This document shows positions 26,106 to 35,314 of a DNA stretch of 61,890 nucleotides, in pieces. The notes beneath the pieces were generated by a model. The model ran no database searches. It was not told the origin of the DNA and was given only the letters and a program-made list of their open reading frames with translations. Numbering within the stretch: the stretch's first letter is position 1; every line of letters starts with the position of its first letter. The position numbers and the translations under genes were made by a program. Source of the stretch: Ectopseudomonas guguanensis (GTDB taxonomy: Bacteria; Pseudomonadota; Gammaproteobacteria; Pseudomonadales; Pseudomonadaceae); contig NZ_FNJJ01000007.1 in assembly GCF_900104265.1 (NCBI RefSeq), positions 1-61,890 on the forward strand, read 5' to 3'.

Positions 26106-26214
26106 GCCAGACCGCCTCGCGCTCCCGCCTGCAAGATGAGCCTGGCCGCGGCACTGGCAGCACGTCCGGCGACCTGCCGTGCCGCATCCGCTCAGGGAAG
26201 ATCGAGCCGTCGGG

Positions 26215-27150
26215 TTAGAAATAGCCTTCGATCTTCTTCTTCTCCATGGAGCCGTCCTGGTCATGGTCGATGACCCGGCCCTGGCGCTCGCTGGTTCTGG
26301 TCAGCAGCATCTCCTGAATGATATCCGGCAACGACTGCGCCCTGGACTCCACGGCGCCGGTCAGCGGATAGCAGCCCAGGGTGCGAAAACGCACCCAACG
26401 CTCATGGATGCCGACGCGCTGCTGAGGGTTGAGATGCGCCAGCAGGCGCTCGTCGTCCACGCAGATCAGCGTGCCGTGAAGTTCGACCACGGGGCGTGGC
26501 GCCGCGCGGTAAAGATCGACGATCTCGATCTTCTCCAGGTGGATGTATTGCCAGATATCCAGCTCGGTCCAGTTGGACAACGGGAAGACCCGCAGGCTCT
26601 CTCCCGCGTTTATGCGCGTGTTGTACAGCTGCCACAACTCCGGCCTCTGCTGTTTCGGGTCCCAGCGCTGGTGAGGGTCGCGGAACGAGCAGACGCGCTC
26701 CTTGGCGCGCGATTTTTCCTCGTCGCGCCGAGCACCGCCAAAACAGGCGTCGAAGCCGTACTTCGCCAGCGCCTGCTTGAGTGCCTCGGTCTTCATGATG
26801 TCGGTGTACTTGGCCGAACCCACCGAGAAGGGCGTGACGTTCAGGCGCTCGCCGTCCGGGTTGATGTGCACGCGCATGTCCAGGTTCAGGCGCTTGGCCA
26901 GGCGGTCGCGGAACTGGCCCATCTCGCGAAACTCCCAGCCAGTGTCTACGTGCAGCAGCGGGAAGGGCACCGGCCCCGGAAAGAACGCCTTGCGCGCCAG
27001 ATGCAACAGCACCGTCGAGTCCTTGCCGATCGAGTAGAACAGGCAGGGGCTGCGAACCAGCGCCACGACTTCGCGCAATATGTGGATGGCCTCTGCCTCG
27101 AGCTGGCGCAGGTGGGACAGGCGAGCGAAGCCCGGGGCTGGCAGGGTCAT
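26215..27150 (-). CDS. Orphan sulfate adenylyltransferase small subunit (CysD paralogue)
   Basis: This 311-residue protein of the ATP-pyrophosphatase (PAPS reductase-like) fold has the CysD PP-loop YSIGKDS (residues 39-45). It also has [32 protein letters not shown] and the conserved end [12 protein letters not shown]...[10 protein letters not shown]. Canonical CysD works with the GTPase CysN to make adenylyl sulfate. No cysN is present here; the downstream side is a convergent unrelated gene. Its start overlaps the stop of the DUF6671-like gene (ATGA at 27150-27147), so those two are translationally linked. All motifs look intact, so the protein is probably active in a CysN-independent or trans-complemented role. 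Confidence 0.88.
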   Translation of the reverse strand: MTLPAPGFARLSHLRQLEAEAIHILREVVALVRSPCLFYSIGKDSTVLLHLARKAFFPGPVPFPLLHVDTGWEFREMGQFRDRLAKRLNLDMRVHINPDGERLNVTPFSVGSAKYTDIMKTEALKQALAKYGFDACFGGARRDEEKSRAKERVCSFRDPHQRWDPKQQRPELWQLYNTRINAGESLRVFPLSNWTELDIWQYIHLEKIEIVDLYRAAPRPVVELHGTLICVDDERLLAHLNPQQRVGIHERWVRFRTLGCYPLTGAVESRAQSLPDIIQEMLLTRTSERQGRVIDHDQDGSMEKKKIEGYF

Positions 27151-28004
27151 GGGTTGCAGTGCTCGCAGTCGCCGGGGTTGGCGAGCCGCGTCACCGTGCT
27201 GCGCTCCTGATGTCTGCAGGCCGGGCATTCACGGATATGCGCCGTTGCCAGGGGTGTGCTCAGGCCGCAGCTGGAGCACAACAGGCCCGGCTCGCTGCGC
27301 ACCACGACGAAGCCCGGCGCCTGGCAGCTCGGGCAGCAGCTTTTCAGGTGCTTGGCCAACTGCTCGGCCGCTTCGCGGATCACCCCCTGGCGCAGCGGGT
27401 TGAGATGGGCGCGCATGTCGGTTTCCAGCCAGACCTTTGGCTGGCGTGCCAGCAGCCACTGCAACTGCTCGCGCAGCCAGTCGGGGTCGCGGATGCCCTT
27501 GCGGAACCAGGGCTCGGCTGGGCGTCCCAGAATCAGCGCGTGCTCCGGAAAACGAACGCGCTGCATGAAGGCATCGGCGGCTTGCAGGTTATCGACCTCG
27601 GCCTGTGCGTAGTTGGTTGCGCCTGAGCCGGCCACCGCGAATATCGGGTACTGCAGGTGGTCATCCCACAGGCAGAGAATTTCATAATCCCAGGGCATCC
27701 AGCCCAGGTGCGGGTCGCGTCCGAAGCTGCCTTCACTGCCCAGGCCATAGCGCGCGCCGCCCAGCGAGCAGGCCAGCCGGGCCTTTTCCAGCGCGGTGTC
27801 GTGAGCGCTGCCGCGGCGTTCCACTTCGCGGCTGAAGGTGCCGAAATGGTCGGTGTCGTAACTGCTGATCGCGTCTACCTAGAAACCCAGGGGGGCGAGT
27901 GCCTCGGTGACCAGCCGTACCTTGTCGTGACAGGTGAGGAAGGCGACACGTTGCTCCCGGGGCAAAACCTCGATGTGCTGATGGTGGGTGCTGTAGGCGG
28001 ACAT
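27147..28004 (-). pseudogene. DUF6671-like zinc-ribbon protein gene interrupted by an amber codon
   Basis: From the ATG at 28004 the frame reads MSAYSTHHQHIEVLPREQRV to residue 41 (APLGF). It meets TAG at 27881-27879, then continues in the same frame with VDAISSYDTDHFGTFSREVE to a stop at 27147, 286 codons in all. One base change (for example CAG to TAG) explains the break. The C-terminal part has paired cysteines (CCPSC, CSSC, CPAC, CEHC) of a zinc-ribbon kind. I recall the DUF6671 label for such proteins; the function is unknown. The following gene is the overlapping orphan cysD. Read-through or restart from GTG 27824 is possible but unproven. Confidence 0.82.
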
Positions 28005-28100
28005 GAGGGCATCTCCTGCAGATCGCGATGCAGGCATTTTCGCCATCAATTGATATAGTCAAAAATAGATTATCAGCGAAGAAAGCATAGGGTTTTGGCA

Positions 28101-29024
28101 ATGAAAAGGCAGCGCTTTCACACGCGTCAAACGACCTTCCGCCAACTGGAAACCTTTCTTGCGGTGGCGGAGCGCCTGAGTGTCACCGAAGCAGCCCGTG
28201 CCCTGCATCTGGCCCAGCCTTCGGTGTCGACGCAGATCGCCAAGCTGGAGCAGGCGCTGGGCATGCACCTGTTCGAGCAATTGGGCAAACGCCTGCATCT
28301 GACCGATGCCGGGCGCCAGGTGCAGGCCGGTGCACGGCAGATTTTCGACGCCCTCGACCAGCTGGAAATGCGCCTGGCGCAGCTCAACGGCCTGACCATC
28401 GGGCAGCTGCGCCTGGGCGCCGTGACTACCGCCAAGTACCTGGTTCCCCGGCTGCTCGGCCCCTTCTGTCGGCAGTATCCCCAGGTCGAAGTGGAGTTGA
28501 ACATTGCCAACCGTTCGGAGGTGATCCGCCGTCTGGAAGACAACCGCGACGATCTCTACGTGTTCAGCCAGCCACCGCGGCATCTGGACCTGGAGGTGGT
28601 CGCACTGGCGGACAATCCCCTGGTGGTCATCGCCCCGGCCGGGCATCGTCTGGCTGGCCAGCGTCTGCGCTGGGAGCAGTTGGCGGCCGAACCCTTCCTC
28701 AGTCGTGAGCCGGGTTCGGGTACGCGTCTGGCAATCGAAGAACACTTTTCCCGATTCGGCTGGACCCTGAAAACGCAGATGACCATCGAAAGCAACGAGG
28801 CGATCAAGGAGTCCGTGGCCGCAGGCCTGGGGATCGCCATCCTGTCGCGGCACACCCTGATCCATACGGCGCCGGGCAATCTGGTGGAGCTGGACGTGGA
28901 AGGCTTTCCCATCCCCAACCGCTGGTATCTGGTGCGCTGGCGCACCAAGAATCCGTCACCGGCCGCGCAGGCCTTCAGCCGATTCGCCGAAGTCCCGCTG
29001 GACACGCCCATGCTTTCAGGCTGA
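28101..29024 (+). CDS. LysR family transcriptional regulator (CbbR/CysB-like)
   Basis: This 307-residue regulator has an N-terminal HTH (FRQLETFLAVAERLSVTEAA, then LHLAQPSVSTQIAKLEQALG). Its effector domain is of the CbbR/RbcR type (LRLGAVTTAKYLVPRLLGPF). It is divergent from the DUF6671-like/cysD pair across 96 bp of AT-rich sequence, the standard position for a LysR activator of the divergent operon. A TTG six bases upstream is also in frame. The AT-rich region probably holds both promoters. Confidence 0.9.
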   Translation: MKRQRFHTRQTTFRQLETFLAVAERLSVTEAARALHLAQPSVSTQIAKLEQALGMHLFEQLGKRLHLTDAGRQVQAGARQIFDALDQLEMRLAQLNGLTIGQLRLGAVTTAKYLVPRLLGPFCRQYPQVEVELNIANRSEVIRRLEDNRDDLYVFSQPPRHLDLEVVALADNPLVVIAPAGHRLAGQRLRWEQLAAEPFLSREPGSGTRLAIEEHFSRFGWTLKTQMTIESNEAIKESVAAGLGIAILSRHTLIHTAPGNLVELDVEGFPIPNRWYLVRWRTKNPSPAAQAFSRFAEVPLDTPMLSG

Positions 29025-29028
29025 GCCT

Positions 29029-29973
29029 TCAGTCCAGGCGCTGGCTGGCGCGGGCCAGGCGGTCGTGCACCGCGGCCCACGCGTCGTGCTGCGGCGGCAG
29101 CTGGATGTACAGGCGCTCCAGGCCCAGGGCGTCGAGTTGATAGAGCGCCGCGTACAGCCGCGCAGCATAGGCCTGCGGTTGATCGCCGAGGTCTATCGCC
29201 GGGCCTGCGCTGTGCTGCGCCTGGCCGCACCAGATCCAGCCATGACGCGGCGACGCCAGTGCCTCGTTCGGCACCTGCACGAAGGCCAGCGTCGTGGTAC
29301 CGGGCGCGTAGTGGCGATGGTGCTGGCCGGGGGCGCGCACGCCGCCATCCCGGTTCTCCAGCGGTTGGCCCAGGGCCGCTTCGAGGTCGCTCTGGCTCAG
29401 CATGCCGCGGCGCAGCAGACGCGGGCTGTCGCCCGGCAGCAGACTGACGATGCTGGATTCCAGACCCACCTGACAGGCCCCGCCATCGAGAATCCACAGG
29501 TCGCTGTCGGGGAACTGCTGCGCCACATGCGCCGCGCTGGTCGGGCTGATCGACATGTAACGGTTGGCGGACGGCGCGACCAGCCCGCCACCGAAGGCCG
29601 CCAGCAGGGCCTGCGCCTGGGGATGCGCGGGTACCCGCAGCGCCACGCTGTCCTGCCCGGCGGTGACGATGCGCGAGACATCGTCCCGGGCCGGCAGCAC
29701 CAGCGTCAGCGGGCCTGGCCAGAAGGTGGCCATCAGGCGCTGGGCCGCAGCCGGTATGTCTGCGGCCCACTGACTGGCCTGAGCGGCGCTCTGCAGATGG
29801 ACGATCAGCGGATTGCTGCTCGGTCGCCCCTTGAGTGCGAACACCTGCTGCACCGCGGCATCCTGGCGTGCATCGGCTGCCAGGCCGTAAACGGTTTCGG
29901 TGGGCAGGGCGACCAGAAGGCCGGCGCGCAAACGGTCGGCACACTGGGGAACGTTGTCGGTGATATAGGGCAT
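29029..29973 (-). CDS. L-threonylcarbamoyladenylate synthase, long Sua5 form
   Basis: The protein makes threonylcarbamoyl-AMP from threonine, bicarbonate and ATP for the t6A modification of ANN-decoding tRNAs. The 314 residues contain the YrdC domain (residues 1-~195: PTETVYGLAADA, KGRPSSNPLIVH, FWPGPLTLVLPA, VAPSANRYMSISPTSAAHV). A C-terminal Sua5 domain follows the linker GGVRAPGQHHRHYAPGTTT. Its stop lies 4 bp beyond the convergent LysR stop. A TTG two codons upstream is an alternative start. Pseudomonads often carry a short TsaC as well, so this may be a second copy. Confidence 0.92.
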   Translation of the reverse strand: MPYITDNVPQCADRLRAGLLVALPTETVYGLAADARQDAAVQQVFALKGRPSSNPLIVHLQSAAQASQWAADIPAAAQRLMATFWPGPLTLVLPARDDVSRIVTAGQDSVALRVPAHPQAQALLAAFGGGLVAPSANRYMSISPTSAAHVAQQFPDSDLWILDGGACQVGLESSIVSLLPGDSPRLLRRGMLSQSDLEAALGQPLENRDGGVRAPGQHHRHYAPGTTTLAFVQVPNEALASPRHGWIWCGQAQHSAGPAIDLGDQPQAYAARLYAALYQLDALGLERLYIQLPPQHDAWAAVHDRLARASQRLD

Positions 29974-30118
29974 GCGCAACAGGAGGCTTGTGGTTGATCG
30001 TCAGGGCACGGCTGGCGGCAATTCTGCGGTTAATTGTCCGCGATTGCCATGCCCTTGGTGGTCGATCTGGGCCACTCGCTCCGCTCGGCGCGGGGGGGCA
30101 GGTCGGTCAGACGGGCGC

Positions 30119-30880
30119 TCAGCTCACCCAGCGCTGCCGTGCCCAGCCACTCAAGGCATCCACTGCCAGCACCAGCAGGAGCATGGCCAGGATCACCGTG
30201 GCCGCCTGGGCTTCCTGGAACAGGCTGAGCGACACGTAGAGCATCTGCCCCAGGCCGCCGGCGCCGACGAAGCCGAGCACGCTGGCCATACGGATGTTGT
30301 TCTCCCAGCGGTACAGGGTGTAGGCCACCAGTTGCGGCCAGACGCCGGGCAGGGTGCCGTAGCAGAAGGCGAGCATGCGTCCGCCGCCGCTTTCGCGGAT
30401 GGCGTCGGCGGGTTCGCGCGGGGTGTTTTCCAGCGCTTCGGCGAACAGGCGGCCGAGCACGCCGGCGGTGTGCAGGGCCAGGGCCAGGGTGCCGGCGTTG
30501 GGGCCCAGGCCTGCAGCCAGCACCATCAGCGCCGCCCAGACCAGCTCGGGGATGGCGCGCAGGGCATTGAGCAGCAGGCGTGTGGCGTGCAGGGCAATAG
30601 CGCCGAAGCGCCCGGCGGCCGGTAGCGCCAGGGCCAGGCCGAGCAGAGCGGCGAGCAGGGTGCCGATGGCGGACATGGCCAGGGTTTCCAGCGCACCTCG
30701 GCCGATGGCCTGAAGGTGCGCGGCGGAGACGTCCGGTTGCAGGAAGCCGCTGGCGTACTGGCCCATCTGCGCCAGGCTGTCGCCAGCGACCAGGGCGCCG
30801 AGGTCGATGCCCAGGTAGAGGAACGAGGCGATCACCGCGGCGAGGAGGGCGGCGAACAGGACCAGATTGCCGACTCTCAT
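30119..30880 (-). CDS. PhnE-type ABC transporter permease 2
   Basis: This 253-residue integral membrane permease starts [20 protein letters not shown]. It has the EAA-like loop ADAIRESGGGRMLAFCYGTL and the membrane segment [19 protein letters not shown], which are typical of phosphonate/phosphite-type importers. The start overlaps the stop of permease 1 by 4 bp. It is the last gene of the phnD-phnC-phnE-phnE order. Confidence 0.9.
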   Translation of the reverse strand: MRVGNLVLFAALLAAVIASFLYLGIDLGALVAGDSLAQMGQYASGFLQPDVSAAHLQAIGRGALETLAMSAIGTLLAALLGLALALPAAGRFGAIALHATRLLLNALRAIPELVWAALMVLAAGLGPNAGTLALALHTAGVLGRLFAEALENTPREPADAIRESGGGRMLAFCYGTLPGVWPQLVAYTLYRWENNIRMASVLGFVGAGGLGQMLYVSLSLFQEAQAATVILAMLLLVLAVDALSGWARQRWVS

Positions 30881-31704
30881 GTCAGCCTCGCGCGCAGCAG
30901 GCGGCTGAACTGGTCGGCCAGCAGCACCAGCAGCAGGAAGGTGAGCAGCATGCTGGCCACTTCGCCGCCGGCGAACATGCGCAGCGACAGGTCGATCTGC
31001 TGGCCCAGGCCGCCGGCACCGACGAAGCCCATCACCACCGAGGCGCGGATGGCGCACTCCCAGCGGTACACGGTGTAGGAGAGCATTTCCCCGGCGGCAT
31101 TGGGCAGCACGCCGTAGGCGAAGGCGGTCAACCGGCTGCCGCCGGCGCCCAATAGGGCGCGGGTGGGGCGGGCGTCGACCGATTCGAAGATTTCCGCATA
31201 CACCTTGCCGAGCATGCCGGCGTAGGTGATGGCGATGGCCAGTACCCCGGCCGTGGGGCCGAGGCCGACGGCGCGGACGAACAGCAGCGCCCAGACGATT
31301 TCCGGCACGCTGCGCAGGAAGATCAGCAAGCCGCGCACCGGCCAGCGCGCCAGGTTCGCCCACCAGGCCGGGTGGCCGCCACGGTGCACGGCCGACAGCG
31401 ACAGCGCACGGCTTGCCAGCAGCGCGGCGGGGATGGCAATCAGCAGTGCCAGGCTCATGCCGGCGGTGGCGATGGCCAGAGTTTCCAGGGTGGCGCGGCC
31501 GAGCAGGGTGAGAAACTCGGCTTCATGCGCAGGCGGCCAGAAACCGGCGAGGAAGTTGCCCATGGCGCGAGTGTTGTCGCCATCGACCAGCACGGCCAGG
31601 TCCAGCTCGCTCAGGCTCAGGCCCGGCCACAACAACAACAGCGCCAGTACGGTGATAAGCAGACGCGGCAGTGCGGCGGGGTCGCGTGGGGCAGTGCTCA
31701 GCAT
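30877..31704 (-). CDS. PhnE-type ABC transporter permease 1
   Basis: This 275-residue permease is about 35-40% similar by eye to permease 2. Shared features are [20 protein letters not shown] versus RAIPELVWAALMVLAAGLGP, and [18 protein letters not shown]. Two different permeases probably form a heterodimeric channel. The gene overlaps the ATPase gene upstream by 7 bp and permease 2 downstream by 4 bp. Confidence 0.9.
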   Translation of the reverse strand: MLSTAPRDPAALPRLLITVLALLLLWPGLSLSELDLAVLVDGDNTRAMGNFLAGFWPPAHEAEFLTLLGRATLETLAIATAGMSLALLIAIPAALLASRALSLSAVHRGGHPAWWANLARWPVRGLLIFLRSVPEIVWALLFVRAVGLGPTAGVLAIAITYAGMLGKVYAEIFESVDARPTRALLGAGGSRLTAFAYGVLPNAAGEMLSYTVYRWECAIRASVVMGFVGAGGLGQQIDLSLRMFAGGEVASMLLTFLLLVLLADQFSRLLRARLT

Positions 31705-32498
31705 CGCGGTATATACACCGGTTGCGGCTGTACGGACGAGCTGGGCGTGGCCTGCAGCTGCTCGTTGGCGTACAGGGCTTGCAGTTGGGCGGGCTGCACC
31801 TGCTCGGTGGGCAGGTCGAAGGCGATGCGCCCGTCGCGAATGCCGATCACCCTAGGGAAGTGCGCCAGCGCCAGATCGACGGCGTGCAGGCTGGCCAGCA
31901 GGGTCATGCCGCGCTCGGCGGCCTCGCGATTGAGCACGGCCAGGGTGTGGCCGGCCAGCACCGGGTCCATGGCCGAGACCGGTTCGTCGGCGAGGATCAG
32001 TTCCGGCGCCTGGTACAGCACGCGGGCGATGCCGACGCGCTGCAACTGACCGCCGGAAAGCTGGTCGCAGCGCTGGTAGAGTTTGTCGGCGATATCCAGA
32101 CGCGCCAGGGCGGCCTGGGCACCGCCGGCATCCAGCGGATGCAGCAGGTTGAGCAGGCCCTTGGCCAATGACCACTGGCCAAGCTTGCCGGCCAGCACGG
32201 CAGTGACCACGCGCTGGCGCGGCGGCAGCGGCGGCGCCTGGTGGATCAGGCCGATACGCGCACGCAGACGCTGGCGCTGGCGGGCAGCCAGACGCCAGGG
32301 GTTGTGCTGCAGCAGGTCGAGCTCGCCGCGTGTGGGTTGCAGGCTGGTGGCCAGCAGGCGCAGCAGGGTGGTCTTGCCGGCGCCCGAGGGGCCGATGATG
32401 GCCACCCGTTCGCCGGGACTGACCTCGAGATCGATGTTTTCCAGCGCAACCTTACCGTTGGCGTGGGCCAGGCCCACGCCACGCAGGGCGATGCTCAC
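31698..32498 (-). CDS. PhnC-type ABC transporter ATP-binding protein
   Basis: This 266-residue ABC ATPase has Walker [10 protein letters not shown] (near residue 36), signature [15 protein letters not shown], Walker [15 protein letters not shown] and the switch His in [12 protein letters not shown]. It powers the two permeases encoded downstream. The start overlaps the binding-protein stop by 4 bp. A C-terminal extension of ~30 residues ([20 protein letters not shown]) follows the usual domain end. Confidence 0.92.
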   Translation of the reverse strand: MSIALRGVGLAHANGKVALENIDLEVSPGERVAIIGPSGAGKTTLLRLLATSLQPTRGELDLLQHNPWRLAARQRQRLRARIGLIHQAPPLPPRQRVVTAVLAGKLGQWSLAKGLLNLLHPLDAGGAQAALARLDIADKLYQRCDQLSGGQLQRVGIARVLYQAPELILADEPVSAMDPVLAGHTLAVLNREAAERGMTLLASLHAVDLALAHFPRVIGIRDGRIAFDLPTEQVQPAQLQALYANEQLQATPSSSVQPQPVYIPRC

Positions 32499-33346
32499 TT
32501 GAGCAGGCCGGCGGCGCGAGCGGCTTCTTCGATGCCTTGGTAGTTTTCAGGCTTGGTCTCGATGAAGCGGCTGGCGGCCTGCAGGTCGAGAATCTCCTTG
32601 TGCTCGGACTTGGCCGGGTCGAGGGCGAGGAAGGCGCTCTTGATCTTCGCCTGCAGGTCGGCGTCGAGGTTGCCGCGCACGGTCCAGTTGTAGTCGTAGT
32701 AGGTCGGGGTGGTGGCGAAGACCTTGACCTTGTCGGTATCGACCTTGCCGGCGTCCACCAGCTTCTGCCAGACCGAGGCGTTGAGCACGCCGCCGTCGGC
32801 CTTGCCGGCCTGCACCCAGGCTGCGGTGGCGTCGTGGGCGCCGGAGTAGGCCACGCGGCTGAAGAAGTCTTCCGGCTTGATGCCGTCCTGCAGCATGAAG
32901 TAGCGCGGCATCAGGCTGCCGGAGGTGGAGGACACCGAGCCGAAGGCGAAGGTCTTGCCCTTGAGATCCTGCAGCGATTTCACCGCCGGGTCGGAGGTGA
33001 TGAACTTGCTGGTGAATTCGGCGTCCTGCTCGCGCTGTACCAGGGGCAAGGCGTTGCCGGTTTTCAGGCGCGCCTGGACGAAGGTGAAGCCGCCCAGCCA
33101 GGCCATGTCGATACGGTCGGCGGCCAGCGCCTCGACCACGGCAGCGTAGTCGGCCACCGGCACGAACTCCACCTTCATGCCCATTTCCTGCTCCAGATAG
33201 GCGCCCAGCGGCTTGAATTTGCGCAGCAGTTCGGTGGGGGCTTCGTCGGGGATGGCCGAGACCTTGAGGACGTCGGCGGCTTGCGCGAATACAGCGGATA
33301 CGGACAGGGCGATGCCGGCGGCGAGCGCCAGGGTGTTCTTGAACAT
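32495..33346 (-). CDS. PhnD-type periplasmic binding protein, phosphonate/phosphite or selenate class
   Basis: This 283-residue exported protein has a signal peptide ([20 protein letters not shown], then QAAD). The PhnD fold starts [20 protein letters not shown] and includes [40 protein letters not shown] and an APTYYDYN-like ligand loop ([14 protein letters not shown]). Proteins with this N-terminus are often labelled putative selenate-binding proteins, but phosphonate or phosphite is equally possible; no selD or phosphonate catabolic genes lie next to it. GGAGAA precedes the ATG. Confidence 0.88.
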   Translation of the reverse strand: MFKNTLALAAGIALSVSAVFAQAADVLKVSAIPDEAPTELLRKFKPLGAYLEQEMGMKVEFVPVADYAAVVEALAADRIDMAWLGGFTFVQARLKTGNALPLVQREQDAEFTSKFITSDPAVKSLQDLKGKTFAFGSVSSTSGSLMPRYFMLQDGIKPEDFFSRVAYSGAHDATAAWVQAGKADGGVLNASVWQKLVDAGKVDTDKVKVFATTPTYYDYNWTVRGNLDADLQAKIKSAFLALDPAKSEHKEILDLQAASRFIETKPENYQGIEEAARAAGLLK

Positions 33347-33480
33347 GTCGGATTCTCCGGTTCAATAGCGGGGAAGGCGCGCGGAGTATAGTGGCCCGGC
33401 GCTGCCGATGCAGCCCCGGCAGCATACAACTGACTCCGGGGTTAAGATGCGCGCTGAAGACGAACTGCTGGAGTTGATCG

Positions 33481-34371
33481 ATGACTGCAACGCTGCCTGC
33501 CCTGGCCTTTGCCGGGATTGGTCTGATGGGCCTGCCGATGACCCGCCGCCTGCTCGCCGCAGGCTATCCGCTGACCCTCTGGAACCGCACGCCGGACAAG
33601 TGCGCGCCGCTGCTGGAGCTGGGTGCGCATCGCGTGCAGAACCCCGCCGAACTGTGCCGCGATGCCAGCGTGGTGATGCTCTGCCTGGCCAATACCGAGG
33701 TAGTGCGCGAGGTGGTGTTCGGCCCGGGCGGCATCGTCGAGGGTGCGCGGGCGGGGCAGTTGCTGGTGGATTTCTCCAGCCTGGAACCGGCGGCTACCCG
33801 TGAAATGGCCGCCGAACTGGAGGCGCGTACCGGCATGCGCTGGGTGGATGCACCGGTGTCCGGTGGCACGCCCGGCGCCGAGGCTGGCACGCTGGCGATC
33901 ATGGCCGGCGGCCGCGAAGAGGACGTGGAGCGTGTGCGCCCGGTGCTGGCGCATCTGGGCCAGCGCCTGACGCGCATGGGCGAGGTGGGCGCCGGGCAGG
34001 TGACCAAGGTGTGCAACCAGATGATCGTGGCCTGCAACGCCCTGGTGATCGCCGAGGTGGTGGCGCTGGCCGAGCGCTCCGGCGTCGATGCCAGCCTGAT
34101 CGCGCAGGCTTTGGCCGGAGGCTTCGCCGATTCCAAGCCGCTGCAGATTCTCGCCCCGCAGATGGCCGCCAGCCAGTTCGAGCCGATCAAGTGGCACGTG
34201 CGCACGCTGCTCAAGGACCTCGACACCGCGGTGAAGCTGTCGCGCGAGCAGGGCAGCGCCACGCCCATGAGCGGCCTGGCCGCGCAACTGATGCGCCTGC
34301 ACGGCAGCCAGGGCAACTTGGAGCGCGACCCCGCCACGCTGGTGGAACTGCTGCGCGAGCAATGCCCATGA
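33481..34371 (+). CDS. NAD(P)-dependent beta-hydroxyacid dehydrogenase (GarR/GlxR-like)
   Basis: This 296-residue enzyme has the dinucleotide motif FAGIGLMGLPMTRRLLAAGY and the substrate motif DAPVSGGTPGAEAGTL. The catalytic Lys lies in GAGQVTKVCNQMIVACN. The family reduces tartronate semialdehyde to glycerate or oxidises 3-hydroxyisobutyrate-type acids. The downstream overlapping hydroxypyruvate isomerase gene favours tartronate semialdehyde reductase in glyoxylate use. No glyoxylate carboligase gene is nearby. Confidence 0.9.
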   Translation: MTATLPALAFAGIGLMGLPMTRRLLAAGYPLTLWNRTPDKCAPLLELGAHRVQNPAELCRDASVVMLCLANTEVVREVVFGPGGIVEGARAGQLLVDFSSLEPAATREMAAELEARTGMRWVDAPVSGGTPGAEAGTLAIMAGGREEDVERVRPVLAHLGQRLTRMGEVGAGQVTKVCNQMIVACNALVIAEVVALAERSGVDASLIAQALAGGFADSKPLQILAPQMAASQFEPIKWHVRTLLKDLDTAVKLSREQGSATPMSGLAAQLMRLHGSQGNLERDPATLVELLREQCP

Positions 34372-35153
34372 AGATCGCCGCCAACCTGTCCATGCTGTTC
34401 ACCGAACTGCCGCTGCGCGAGCGTGTGCTGGCTGCGATGCGCGCGGGGTTCGATGGCGTGGAAATCCAGTTTCCCTACGAACTGCCGGCCATCGCCCTGA
34501 AGGAAACACTCGAGCTTAGCGGCCTGCCGCTGGTGCTGATCAACGTGCCGGCGGGCGACCTGATGAGCGGCGGGCCCGGCCTGGCCAGTGTGCCGGCGCG
34601 CCAGGCCGAGTTCGACGCTGCCCTGCAGGAGGCATTGACCTACGCCGCCATGGTGCGCCCGGCCTGCATCAACGTGCTGCCGGGGCGCCTGGCCGAAGGC
34701 GTGAGCCGCGAGCAGGCGCTGGATTGCCTGGTCGCCAACCTGCGCAAGAGCGCCGAGGCCTTCGCCACACTGGGCATCCGTGTATTGCTGGAGGCGATCA
34801 ACCCCATCGACATGCCGGGCTTTGTGATCAACACGCCGGAGCATCTCGATGAGCTGCTGCGTGTGGTTGATCACCCGAATCTGGCGGCGCAATACGACCT
34901 CTATCACATGGCGCGCCAGGAACTGGACGTGGCCGCCGGCACGCGCCTGCTGGCCGGGCGTATCGGTCATGTGCAGTTCGCCGATGTGCCGGGGCGTGGC
35001 GCCCCGGGCAGCGGTGAGCTGGATTTTGCGCCGTTGCTCGAAGCTTTGCGCGAGAGCGGCTACGACGGCTGGCTGGGCGCCGAATACAAGCCCGGCGAGG
35101 CGGGCACCCAGGCGAGCCTGGGCTGGTTGGCGCAGTGGCAGCAACACTCGTAG
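34368..35153 (+). CDS. Hydroxypyruvate isomerase family protein
   Basis: This 261-residue TIM-barrel isomerase/epimerase of the xylose-isomerase-like superfamily matches Hyi in length. Its start reads MKIAANLSMLFTELPLRERV and the metal/active-site parts include EAINPIDMPGFVINTPEHL, AAQYDLYHMA, GHVQFADVPGRGAPGSGELD and GAEYKPG. It should interconvert hydroxypyruvate and tartronate semialdehyde. The ATG overlaps the upstream stop (34368-34371), so the two enzymes are made together and share an intermediate. Confidence 0.9.
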   Translation: MKIAANLSMLFTELPLRERVLAAMRAGFDGVEIQFPYELPAIALKETLELSGLPLVLINVPAGDLMSGGPGLASVPARQAEFDAALQEALTYAAMVRPACINVLPGRLAEGVSREQALDCLVANLRKSAEAFATLGIRVLLEAINPIDMPGFVINTPEHLDELLRVVDHPNLAAQYDLYHMARQELDVAAGTRLLAGRIGHVQFADVPGRGAPGSGELDFAPLLEALRESGYDGWLGAEYKPGEAGTQASLGWLAQWQQHS

Positions 35154-35295
35154 GGTGCGCCGCGCGCACCGGGAGTTCTGGCGGGACGTCGGTGGTAGGC
35201 ATCGGTGGTGTTGCAGCTGGTGCGCATGGCGCATCCTACGGGGCGGCGTCAAGATCGGGCGGCCGCCGAGCGTCGTAGGGTGCGCCGCGCGCACC
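35150..35295. repeat. Three GTAGGGTGCGC-family repeat units
   Basis: GTAGGGTGCGCCGCGCGCACC-type units lie at about 35150-35170 and 35274-35295 in direct orientation. An inverted, degenerate unit lies at 35217-35240 (TGGTGCGCATGGCGCATCC). They fill the space between the isomerase stop and the convergent reductase gene. Confidence 0.8.
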
Positions 35296-35314
35296 AACAG
35301 GCGTTCTGCAGGCC

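Noticed and set aside
27147..27824. A free-standing 225-residue gene starting at GTG 27824
   Set aside because: The reading frame and family similarity continue upstream to an ATG at 28004 through one TAG, so it is better treated as one interrupted gene.
30119..31363. Apparent 414-residue single permease
   Set aside because: The first ~150 residues are an out-of-frame reading of permease 1; the true permease 2 starts at 30880 and overlaps permease 1 by 4 bp.
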